Origin: Candidatus Gastranaerophilales bacterium | GTDB taxonomy: Bacteria; Cyanobacteriota; Vampirovibrionia; Gastranaerophilales; Gastranaerophilaceae | Direction of reading: 5' to 3' | Assembly: GCA_021205645.1 (NCBI GenBank) | Contig: JAJPXE010000193.1 | Location: forward strand, 1 to 6,001 | DNA: 6,001 nt | Shown here: positions 1 through 5,896 of the stretch, one piece after another | Layout of the letters: every line of letters begins with the position of its first letter | Position numbering within the stretch: the stretch's first letter is position 1 | Made by a program: the position numbers and the translations under genes | The notes under the pieces: generated by a model | What the model was told of the DNA's origin: nothing | Seen by the model: only the letters and a program-made list of their open reading frames with translations | Database searches by the model: none

Positions 1-3
1 ACC

Positions 4-31
4 TTGATAATCTATAATATAATTGTAGAAT
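4..31 (+). promoter_or_regulatory. Possible sigma-70-type promoter upstream of grpE
   Basis: TTGATA at 4-9 and TAGAAT at 26-31 are separated by 16 bases and each matches the sigma-70 consensus at five of six positions. This promoter would start transcription near 38, leaving a leader of only about 13 bases. A second, exact TATAAT lies at 13-18, and its -35 box would fall left of the window. The region is very AT-rich, so such matches arise easily by chance. No CIRCE inverted repeat (the HrcA operator) is visible in the 50 bases available, so any heat-shock control would have to lie upstream. Confidence 0.3.
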
Positions 32-36
32 ATTGT

Positions 37-44
37 AGGGGGAG
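37..44 (+). promoter_or_regulatory. Ribosome binding site of grpE
   Basis: AGGGGGAG lies six bases before the ATG at 51. It is a strong Shine-Dalgarno match at good spacing and fixes the grpE start. Confidence 0.75.
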
Positions 45-50
45 TAAATC

Positions 51-602
51 ATGTCTAATCCTTTTAAGCAAGATGATAATATTGATAATCAGGAAAATAT
101 AGAAAATAATCATGAAGAAAATTCTGACGGGACACAAAATGAAACGGAAGAGTCTGAGCTTGATTTGCAAAAAAAATATGAAGAATTGAACAATCAATAC
201 ATTCGTCTGGCGGCGGATTTTGACAATTACCGGAAGCGTCAGGCGCAGGAAAGAGAAAGTCTTTTAAAATACGGGGCTGAAAGTACGTTGAAGAAAATAA
301 TTGAGGTTCTGGATAATTTTGAACGCGGCGAAAAAGCCAACGAAACAGTTGAGGATTGCGAAAAGGTTAAGGAAAGTTTCAATCTTGTCCATAAGCAATT
401 AATTGATGTATTATCAAAAGCGGGGTTAGAACTTATTGAAGCGGAAGGGCGGGAATTTGACCCGAATTATCATGAGGCTGTTATGCAGACACCGACAAGC
501 GAATATCCTGAACACACCATAATTGCGGAGCTGCAAAAAGGATATAAAATGGGTGACAGGGTGCTTAGACCGGCACTGGTTAATGTCGCAACGGCAGAAT
601 AG
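51..602 (+). CDS. grpE: GrpE, nucleotide exchange factor for DnaK
   Basis: This cytoplasmic co-chaperone releases ADP from the Hsp70 DnaK and so resets its substrate-binding cycle; it acts as a dimer. The 183 residues are a normal GrpE length. Residues 1-36 form a disordered, acidic, Asn/Asp/Glu-rich tail. Residues about 37-85 form the long dimerising helix, including the typical ADFDNYRKR stretch at 55-63. A four-helix-bundle region follows to about 125. The C-terminal beta wing that contacts DnaK carries the family signatures FDPNYHEAVM (136-145) and QKGYKMGDRVLRPA (162-175). The start is supported by a strong ribosome binding site. dnaJ begins 15 bases after the stop, so the two are almost certainly co-transcribed, whereas the common order places dnaK between them. 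The identification is secure. Confidence 0.97.
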   Translation: MSNPFKQDDNIDNQENIENNHEENSDGTQNETEESELDLQKKYEELNNQYIRLAADFDNYRKRQAQERESLLKYGAESTLKKIIEVLDNFERGEKANETVEDCEKVKESFNLVHKQLIDVLSKAGLELIEAEGREFDPNYHEAVMQTPTSEYPEHTIIAELQKGYKMGDRVLRPALVNVATAE

Positions 603-617
603 ATTTAAGAGAATAAG

Positions 618-1742
618 ATGACGGATTATTATGAAATATTAGGTGTATCGAAAGATGCGACAAAAGATGAGATAAAAAGTGCATTCAGAAAAATGGCACG
701 GAAGCTTCATCCTGATGTAAATAAAGAGCCGGATGCGGAAGCAAAATTTAAGGAACTGGGCAAAGCTTATGAAACGCTCATGGACGATAATAAACGTTCA
801 ACCTACGACAGGTTTGGCGAAGAGGGCTTGAATAATGCCGGTTTCACCTCACAGGGTCCGTTTGCTGACGGGTTCGGGGATTTGAACGAGATATTTGAAA
901 CATTCTTTGAAGGGTTTGGATTCGGTTCCTCAAGACGCGTTAACCCTAATGCACCGCAAAGGGGCGAAGATTTAAGACTTGATGTTGAAATAGAGTTTGA
1001 GCAAGCAGTATTCGGAGTTGAGCTTGAGAAGAAAATTGATTATCTTGAGCACTGCGGCACCTGCGGCGGAAGCGGCGCAAAAGCGGGAACAAAACCGGTA
1101 GTTTGTCCTGCCTGCGGGGGCAGGGGACAGGTTCAGCACTCAACAAGAACAATACTCGGAAATATTTCTCAAGTTATCACATGCCCGAAATGTAACGGTA
1201 CCGGCAGAGTGATTGCTGAACCATGTCCTGATTGCGGCGGGAGCGGAAGGAAAGAAACCGAAAAAACTATTAATGTAAAAATTCCGCAGGGTGTGGATAA
1301 CGGCTCTAAAATGAGATTATCACACGAAGGAAATGCAGGCATCAACGGCGGGCCGGCAGGAGATTTGTTTATAGTAATCCATGTAAAACCGTCTGAATAT
1401 TACCACAGAGAAGAAATGAATGTTTATACCGAATGCGTGATTACTCCTGCACAAGCAGCTCTCGGTGATATTATCGGGATAAAAACTCTTAACGGACAAA
1501 GAGAAATTTCTGTTCCTCCGGGATTGCAAAGCGGGGATAAGATTAAAATTAAAAGTGCGGGCATCCCGAGCATTGCCAATCCTTCACTAAGGGGCGACCA
1601 TATCGTCATTGTATCCGTTAAAACACCGACTCACCTTTCCAATGAAGAAAAAAGCCTTTATGAAAAATTGTACGAAATTCAAACAGGAAAGAAAAAAGAA
1701 AAACAATCTGTTAAAGAAAAGATAAAAGGAGCCTTTAAATGA
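618..1742 (+). CDS. dnaJ: DnaJ, type I Hsp40 co-chaperone
   Basis: DnaJ delivers unfolded clients to DnaK and stimulates its ATPase in the cytoplasm. All class I parts are present in 374 residues, a normal length. The J domain covers 1-70 with the HPD motif at 31-33. A Gly/Phe-rich linker spans about 71-105. The zinc-binding domain has four CxxCxGxG repeats at Cys146/149, 163/166, 189/192 and 203/206, all intact and able to hold two zinc ions. The client-binding beta domains fill the segments around this and run to about 340, followed by a Lys-rich tail. The start follows grpE by 15 bases and has only a weak AAGAGA site at 607-612, so translation may depend partly on ribosomes arriving from grpE. 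The stop overlaps the next start (ATGA at 1739-1742). The intact zinc fingers and HPD mark it as full DnaJ, not CbpA. Confidence 0.97.
   Translation: MTDYYEILGVSKDATKDEIKSAFRKMARKLHPDVNKEPDAEAKFKELGKAYETLMDDNKRSTYDRFGEEGLNNAGFTSQGPFADGFGDLNEIFETFFEGFGFGSSRRVNPNAPQRGEDLRLDVEIEFEQAVFGVELEKKIDYLEHCGTCGGSGAKAGTKPVVCPACGGRGQVQHSTRTILGNISQVITCPKCNGTGRVIAEPCPDCGGSGRKETEKTINVKIPQGVDNGSKMRLSHEGNAGINGGPAGDLFIVIHVKPSEYYHREEMNVYTECVITPAQAALGDIIGIKTLNGQREISVPPGLQSGDKIKIKSAGIPSIANPSLRGDHIVIVSVKTPTHLSNEEKSLYEKLYEIQTGKKKEKQSVKEKIKGAFK
1724..1731 (+). promoter_or_regulatory. Ribosome binding site of the propeller gene, inside dnaJ
   Basis: AAAAGGAG sits within the last codons of dnaJ, seven bases before the ATG at 1739. 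It supports the ATGA-overlap start and shows that the downstream gene has its own strong initiation signal as well as possible coupling to dnaJ. Confidence 0.75.
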
Positions 1743-3193
1743 TAAAAAGACTTTTAGGACTGTTTCTGGGGCTTGCTCTTACCGTAACGACTGTTTTTGC
1801 GGCAAAACTTCCGCCCGATGTTCAGAGCTATCTTAAAAAGAATATTCCCAATATTGATATTCGTTTTGACGGGGTAATTATTCTGCCTGACGGAACACTT
1901 TATCTGCCGCTTTATCCGGCATCATTTAAAAAACCTGAAAAATTGGATATATCTGAAACTTTTCCGGCAGGTGTTTCACTCAATAAAAAACCGGAAGTCA
2001 TAATCTTCAATAATGATTTTGTTCTTTTAAAAGTTCTGGTTAATTCTGACGGCAAAAAAACCGTTAAACGATTTGATAAGCCGCCTATTCCGGTCAAAAC
2101 CGGTATTCTTCCTCAGGATATGCTTGTTCCAAACGGATTAATCATACCCGAAAACATTAAGGGAATTATCGGCAATCTTGATATACAATTATCACCCGAA
2201 CAGGATATAAAAGTCATGCCTGATATGGTTATGAGTGCAAGAATTCACGAGGCGAACAGCATAACGGGAAATTCATACGGGGTTTCTTCCGTTTCTGAAT
2301 TTAAAGACAAAAGCCTGTATATGGTGAGTGCCTACTCTAAAAATATCTCCGTAATAGACGGCGAAACTCTAAGAGCGGAATATGCACTCGCACAGGTTTC
2401 CACCCCTGTTGATGCAAAACTCACAAAAGATAACAAATTCTTAATTGTAACCGCTTATGACAGTACTCTGGTTAATATTATCTCTATCGCTGATGACAAA
2501 ATGATAAAGCAGCTTGATATGACTGCCCGGGGCGGCGAAATCGTTATGGACTATGAAAAAAATAAAGCCTATATTGCAGCACCCGAAGTCTCTTGTATTT
2601 TCGTTCTGGATATTGATAACATGACTTTGACACAGCGGATAAAAGTTAACGGCAGATGTGAAAAACTCGCTCTGAGCGGAAATTATCTGTTGTATGTCGA
2701 TAAATTAAGCGATAATGTCTGGTCTATGGAAATCGATAATAATTATAACCTGAAAAATTTAGGAAAATTCCCTAATATTTCAAAAGTTATTTTCAAAGAC
2801 GGAATAGTATTTCTTTCAAGCCGCACAAAAAACAGAATTGCAATTATTAACTACAATTCCGGACAATTATTAAGTGAGTTTGAAACGGTAGAAAAACCTG
2901 TTGATATGATTATGCACAATCAGTTTTTATATGTTCTCGGAGCAAAAAATAACGATATTCAGATTATTAATACTCATGAAGTTGAGCCGGTCGGTATGAT
3001 AAAAATCGGCGGGGACGGATTTTCTACAAAATTCTGTGCTATTCCGGATACCTCTCTTGTGATTGTTACGGATACAAAGCTCGGACGCTATACTATTGTC
3101 GATTTGGGAGTAAATAAAGTGGTTAAAACAAACGGTACGGATTTACCCGTAAATAACGTTATTGTCGGAAAGAAAATAAAGAAAATAAATTGA
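1739..3193 (+). CDS. Exported YVTN-type beta-propeller protein, function unknown
   Basis: I recognise a fold type here but not a named gene. The 484 residues begin with a clear Sec signal peptide: Lys3-Arg4, a hydrophobic core at 5-20, and a likely cut after Ala21 or Ala22 (VFA-A). Residues about 23-165 form an N-terminal domain I do not recognise; it includes a DGVIILPDGTLYLPLYP stretch (44-60). From about 190 to 475 there are repeated units of roughly 40-45 residues with the rhythm of YVTN/lactonase-like propellers, for example LYMVSAYSKNISVID (193-207), FLIVTAYDSTLVNIISI (234-250), AYIAAPEVSCIFVLDID (277-293) and FLYVLGAKNNDIQIIN (396-411). No catalytic residues or lipobox are evident. The protein probably works in the periplasm or outside the cell, as a binding or scaffold protein. 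It overlaps dnaJ by four bases and lies one base before the methyltransferase gene. Confidence 0.85.
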   Translation: MIKRLLGLFLGLALTVTTVFAAKLPPDVQSYLKKNIPNIDIRFDGVIILPDGTLYLPLYPASFKKPEKLDISETFPAGVSLNKKPEVIIFNNDFVLLKVLVNSDGKKTVKRFDKPPIPVKTGILPQDMLVPNGLIIPENIKGIIGNLDIQLSPEQDIKVMPDMVMSARIHEANSITGNSYGVSSVSEFKDKSLYMVSAYSKNISVIDGETLRAEYALAQVSTPVDAKLTKDNKFLIVTAYDSTLVNIISIADDKMIKQLDMTARGGEIVMDYEKNKAYIAAPEVSCIFVLDIDNMTLTQRIKVNGRCEKLALSGNYLLYVDKLSDNVWSMEIDNNYNLKNLGKFPNISKVIFKDGIVFLSSRTKNRIAIINYNSGQLLSEFETVEKPVDMIMHNQFLYVLGAKNNDIQIINTHEVEPVGMIKIGGDGFSTKFCAIPDTSLVIVTDTKLGRYTIVDLGVNKVVKTNGTDLPVNNVIVGKKIKKIN

Positions 3194-3194
3194 T

Positions 3195-3755
3195 ATGAAT
3201 ATTGTCACTTTTGAGAATACTTTAGCGGAATTAGAAAAAACACAAAAAGATTTTTGGAATATATCCCGTCAAACCGGTAATTTTTTGAGTATGCTTATTA
3301 AAATGAATAACTCACAAAAAGTATTGGAAATCGGCACATCAAACGGATATTCCGGATTATGGATATTGAGTGCACTGGAGTATACGGGCGGAAATCTTAC
3401 AACGATTGAATATTATGACAAACGCCGGAGCATTGCAATAGAAAACTTTAACAAATGCGGATTCGAAAGTAATTATACGACACTTCAAGGACAGGCATGT
3501 GATATTCTTGAAACTTTCAGTCCTGATAAAATGTTCGATTTTGTTTTTATTGATGCAAACAAACGGGAGTACGTAAAGAATTTTGAGCTTATAAAACCTC
3601 ATCTGGCAGAACATGCTATTATTGCCGCTGATAACATTAATTCACACCGTGAAAAAGTTCAGACTTTTCTTGATGTAATATATTCGGATAAGGATTTTCA
3701 GACTGAAATTCTGGATTTGCCTGCCGGCTTATCTGTTTCGTATAAAATCAGTTAG
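3195..3755 (+). CDS. SAM-dependent O-methyltransferase, catechol/caffeoyl-CoA OMT-like
   Basis: This class I Rossmann methyltransferase transfers a methyl group from S-adenosylmethionine, most likely to a hydroxyl group; the substrate is unknown. Its 186 residues are somewhat short for the family (about 200-230), with a reduced N-terminus. SAM motif I is VLEIGTSNGYSGL (43-55), and Glu72 at the end of strand two fits the ribose-binding acid. FVFIDANK (116-123) and ADN (145-147) supply Asp120, Asp146 and Asn147, matching the divalent-metal triad and spacing of cation-dependent catechol and caffeoyl-CoA O-methyltransferases. This suggests a metal-dependent enzyme acting on a vicinal-diol or similar substrate, which is an inference. 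The ATG starts one base after the propeller stop, with no good Shine-Dalgarno site nearby, so translation probably depends on reinitiation. It is the last gene of the plus-strand cluster. Confidence 0.88.
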   Translation: MNIVTFENTLAELEKTQKDFWNISRQTGNFLSMLIKMNNSQKVLEIGTSNGYSGLWILSALEYTGGNLTTIEYYDKRRSIAIENFNKCGFESNYTTLQGQACDILETFSPDKMFDFVFIDANKREYVKNFELIKPHLAEHAIIAADNINSHREKVQTFLDVIYSDKDFQTEILDLPAGLSVSYKIS

Positions 3756-3788
3756 GAGTTTGCGGAAAATTAAAATTTTTCCTCACTC
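3756..3788. terminator. Weak hairpin between convergent genes, possible bidirectional terminator
   Basis: Only 35 bases separate the two convergent stop codons. They contain GGAAAA (3764-3769) pairing with TTTTCC (3777-3782) across a seven-base AT-rich loop. GAGT (3756-3759, with its first G directly after the stop) and ACTC (3785-3788) could add an outer clamp around an internal mismatch. The stem is AT-rich and no clean T-tract follows it on either strand, so it is not a textbook Rho-independent terminator. Its position is the main argument for a terminator role. Confidence 0.3.
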
Positions 3789-3790
3789 TC

Positions 3791-4474
3791 TTAGCTCAAT
3801 ATTATCCAGAAAATACGTTTGACTATCAGTGATAAATATATTGCAATTACGCTGAAAATAATATCGTAAATAAACTTAAACCCGCTCATTGAATACAGCA
3901 GGTTTTTAATCATTAACCCGTTTTCGTGTTTCAGGCATGCTATAATCAGCAGTACAAGAGCTCCGATAATATTTATAATAACGACTCCGGCTATAACTGA
4001 TTTTAATATGTTCGTGAAATTATATTTCCGGTTAAGAATAGAGCCTGCAAAGAACAATGCCGGCAGATAGGCAAGAATATATCCCACACCGTACTGAAAT
4101 ATATATCTCCAGCCGCCGCCCATTGCAAATATCGGATATTGCGTAAATCCAAGTATCATGTATATTAGTACGGTTACTATTGAATATTTTCGGTCTAACA
4201 AGCCGAGTATAAAAAATATCACAGGCACCTGCGGAATGTATTTTACGGTTTTTATAAATCCTGACAAGTTTATACCCTCATCAGTGATATAATTTCCCCA
4301 GTGCGGTATTATATCAATCGGAATATAAAAATGAGTGAAATGCAGCTCCGTAAATGTTGCCATGATTATTAAAAGCACGGATAAAGCTATTAAAATAAGA
4401 GTGCCTAATCTGAACTTAACAGGCTCTCCTTTATATCTGAAATAATTTAATTGTTCTTCTAATCTTTTTGTCAT
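3791..4474 (-). CDS. bioY: BioY-like membrane protein, probable biotin-transporter S component
   Basis: BioY proteins are the biotin-binding S components of energy-coupling factor transporters; they work with EcfA ATPases and EcfT, or sometimes alone. This 227-residue protein has about six hydrophobic segments, near 23-40, 76-93, 96-112, 127-146, 157-181 and 200-218. The central part resembles BioY: IYMILGFTQYPIFAMGGG (104-121), then GVGYILAYLPALFFAG (129-144), matching the family's Pro-x-Phe, Gly-rich loop and GYxxGFxxAxxxxG region. It is longer than usual BioY because of a polar N-terminus of about 20 residues, and the usual GPTGGY is altered to YGVGY (128-132). No EcfA or EcfT gene is in the window. 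The ATG overlaps the rimI stop by four bases and has only a weak ribosome binding site, indicating coupling. The family call is fairly good; biotin as substrate is less certain. Confidence 0.72.
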   Translation of the reverse strand: MTKRLEEQLNYFRYKGEPVKFRLGTLILIALSVLLIIMATFTELHFTHFYIPIDIIPHWGNYITDEGINLSGFIKTVKYIPQVPVIFFILGLLDRKYSIVTVLIYMILGFTQYPIFAMGGGWRYIFQYGVGYILAYLPALFFAGSILNRKYNFTNILKSVIAGVVIINIIGALVLLIIACLKHENGLMIKNLLYSMSGFKFIYDIIFSVIAIYLSLIVKRIFWIILS

Positions 4475-4998
4475 TTTATCTGAATTTTTTTCTCAAGGTT
4501 TTTAACATTTTTGTAGAACATTTCCTTATATTCTTCCGAAAATATATTTTCCGTCCACATAATCAAAGCATCTTCATTGTTATCCTGATAATACCCTTTT
4601 CTTGTTCCGAGTGACTTAAATCCGTATTTTTCGTAGAGCTTAATAGCCGGAATATTGCTAACCCTGACTTCAAGAGTGATATATTTAATATAATTATTAT
4701 AACAATCCTCTAATAATTTTACAATAAGACATTCAGCAATATGTTGTCTTTGTCTGTTTTTGCAAACGGCAATAGTTGTGATATGAGCTTCATCTACAAT
4801 ATGCCACGAACCTGCATATCCTGCAATTTCTCCTGTCGGAATTCTTGCGGCATAATATTTTGCGATTTTGTTATCAAGTTCGGTATAAAAAGCCTCTTTT
4901 GACCAGTGATGCCTGCCGTAAGCATCCGATGCTATCTCTGCAACCTGTGAGATATCTTCTTTTTGAATAGGATTTATGTATATTTCATTAAAACTCAT
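4471..4998 (-). CDS. rimI: RimI-like N-terminal acetyltransferase of ribosomal protein bS18
   Basis: RimI transfers acetyl from acetyl-CoA to the N-terminal alanine of ribosomal protein bS18; it has the GNAT fold and is cytoplasmic. Counting from Met at 4998 (175 residues), the family landmarks are HHWSKEAF (30-37), beta-4 leading into the acetyl-CoA loop (72-88), LEVRVSNIPAIKLYEKYGF (109-127) and GTRKGYYQDNNEDALIM (131-147). Glu110 and Tyr122 match the general base and acid of enterobacterial RimI (Glu103, Tyr115). The pyrophosphate loop reads QRQHIA (83-88), so the first conserved Gly is His86. The C-terminus extends about 25 Lys/Glu-rich residues past the usual end. I prefer the 4998 start because the GNAT domain begins at once and it lies four bases after the upstream stop. 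An in-frame ATG at 5034 would add 12 residues and overlap the upstream gene by 32 bases. Confidence 0.88.
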   Translation of the reverse strand: MSFNEIYINPIQKEDISQVAEIASDAYGRHHWSKEAFYTELDNKIAKYYAARIPTGEIAGYAGSWHIVDEAHITTIAVCKNRQRQHIAECLIVKLLEDCYNNYIKYITLEVRVSNIPAIKLYEKYGFKSLGTRKGYYQDNNEDALIMWTENIFSEEYKEMFYKNVKNLEKKIQIK

Positions 4999-5002
4999 TT
5001 GA

Positions 5003-5251
5003 TTATTCAACTTCCGGCTCCTCTCCGGGTTCATAAATTCTCTCGCCGTCCTCCAGCATTATCATTATTGTTAACGCTAACTGGTGTTTATAACCTTTGA
5101 GGGCATTTTCACGGGTTTTAGCACAGAATACAAAGTTTGGGAACTCTTTAATCTCGACATAATAATACAGTTCATGATTAAAATCCAAATCAGTGCCTTC
5201 TATCAGTGTCCAGTTCAAGTTTATATAGTAATTGAGGTCTTTATCAGTCAT
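5003..5251 (-). CDS. Small HicB-like protein without a HicA partner
   Basis: The 82-residue product resembles the N-terminal partial RNase H-like domain of HicB antitoxins. The visible pattern is YYVEIKEFPNF (30-40), then CAKTRENAL (43-51) in place of the usual GxTxEEAL, a helix at about 52-66, and MLEDGERIYEP (65-75) matching the family's DGexiPeP ending. The first Gly and second Glu of the GxTxEEA motif are changed, so it is divergent. It has no C-terminal helix-turn-helix or ribbon-helix-helix domain, and no HicA-sized gene lies next to it. The ATG overlaps the GerMN stop by eight bases, with an AGAGGA site ten bases upstream. rimI follows after four bases. It is probably a solitary HicB-fold protein of unknown role, and not half of a toxin-antitoxin pair. 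That it is a real gene is well supported by the packing; the family call is moderate. Confidence 0.72.
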   Translation of the reverse strand: MTDKDLNYYINLNWTLIEGTDLDFNHELYYYVEIKEFPNFVFCAKTRENALKGYKHQLALTIMIMLEDGERIYEPGEEPEVE

Positions 5252-5894
5252 CCAGCGAGTTTCCTCTAAGTGGTTGTTTCAGCATCAGCCCTTCGCCGCC
5301 GATTACGTTTGCCTGTTTGCCTTCTATATACAAATATATAGGCTTTGTCGTGTTTTTGTTTACGGTTTTTATGAGTTGATACATCCTTTTATACAGACTG
5401 TCGCCGCCACCGCCAAATTCAAAATCGGACGACAGATTTATTATAATCCTGTTTTGCATTTCTCTTACGGAAAGCAGTTTTGTACTTGAAGGAATTTCAG
5501 AATAAATATTATTTATTTTCTCTGATTTATTAGGACCCCTCAGAAGATTTATAACAGCAAATTCCACATCGGAAACTTTTACCCAATCCTGTTTTAACCG
5601 CTGCACCGCAACATATACGTCCTGTCCGCCTGTTGATTTTGTAAAAAATATTTCAACATATTTTTCCTGTTTTTCCGGCTCGTTTAATTCCGGTAATATT
5701 TCTGAATAATCTTCTTTTACGGAGCGTTCGGTTACTTCTATTTTCTTTTCCCAAAACGGAAGATTAAAATTTATATTTTGCAGCGGATTAAAATCCTTAA
5801 AAAATGTCATCTTTACGTAAATAACTGCCGCCGCAATTAAAACTATTATGCCTATAATATTCGTGTTATCTTTTCTTTTCTTTTTTCTGCCCAT
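5244..5894 (-). CDS. Membrane-anchored GerMN-domain protein
   Basis: The 216 residues begin with a basic cytoplasmic tip (GRKKKRK, 2-8) and one membrane segment at about 12-29. A polar linker runs to about 77, and a GerMN domain covers about 78-208. Family features are the extended start YVEIFFTK (79-86), the helix and turn EFAVINLLRGP (111-121), the IPSSTKLLSV stretch (134-143), the strand IIINLSSDF (150-158), and PIYLYIEGK (185-193). GerMN is named after Bacillus GerM, which acts in sporulation and germination, but the domain is also widespread in non-spore-formers as an envelope module. No catalytic role is established. The domain should face the periplasm or cell exterior. AAGG lies seven bases before the ATG. 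The gene begins two bases after the upstream stop and overlaps the HicB-like start by eight bases. A spore role is not implied here. Confidence 0.82.
   Translation of the reverse strand: MGRKKKRKDNTNIIGIIVLIAAAVIYVKMTFFKDFNPLQNINFNLPFWEKKIEVTERSVKEDYSEILPELNEPEKQEKYVEIFFTKSTGGQDVYVAVQRLKQDWVKVSDVEFAVINLLRGPNKSEKINNIYSEIPSSTKLLSVREMQNRIIINLSSDFEFGGGGDSLYKRMYQLIKTVNKNTTKPIYLYIEGKQANVIGGEGLMLKQPLRGNSLDD
5262..5267 (-). promoter_or_regulatory. Ribosome binding site of the HicB-like gene
   Basis: On the minus strand AGAGGA lies ten bases before the ATG at 5251, inside the last codons of the GerMN gene. It supports the start that gives the eight-base overlap. Confidence 0.55.
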
Positions 5895-5896
5895 TT

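Noticed and set aside
1..50. Possible CIRCE heat-shock operator or the tail of an upstream gene (a frame ending in TAA at 15-17).
   Set aside because: No TTAGCACTC/GAGTGCTAA inverted repeat is present, and four codons are too few to support a gene end.
946..1152. Minus-strand open frame of 68 codons with many Arg, Cys and Pro, opposite the DnaJ zinc-finger region.
   Set aside because: It lies wholly inside the well-supported dnaJ gene, and its composition reflects the antisense of CxxCxGxG codons. It is a shadow frame.
1320..1609. Two overlapping minus-strand open frames opposite the 3' half of dnaJ.
   Set aside because: They are antisense to conserved DnaJ client-binding domains, overlap each other, and resemble no family I know.
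3357..3614. Minus-strand open frame of 85 codons opposite the methyltransferase gene.
   Set aside because: The plus strand encodes clear SAM-binding and metal-binding motifs in this span. The reverse frame has no recognisable domain.
4999..5034. Longer rimI start at the ATG at 5034, preceded by a GAGAG-like site.
   Set aside because: It would add 12 residues not expected before the GNAT domain and overlap the HicB-like gene by 32 bases. The ATG at 4998 fits better, though the alternative is not excluded.
5084..5489. Two plus-strand open frames opposite the HicB-like and GerMN genes, considered as a possible missing HicA toxin.
   Set aside because: Neither shows the HicA pattern (small basic dsRBD-like protein with a catalytic His in a GSH-type motif), and both are antisense to better-supported genes.
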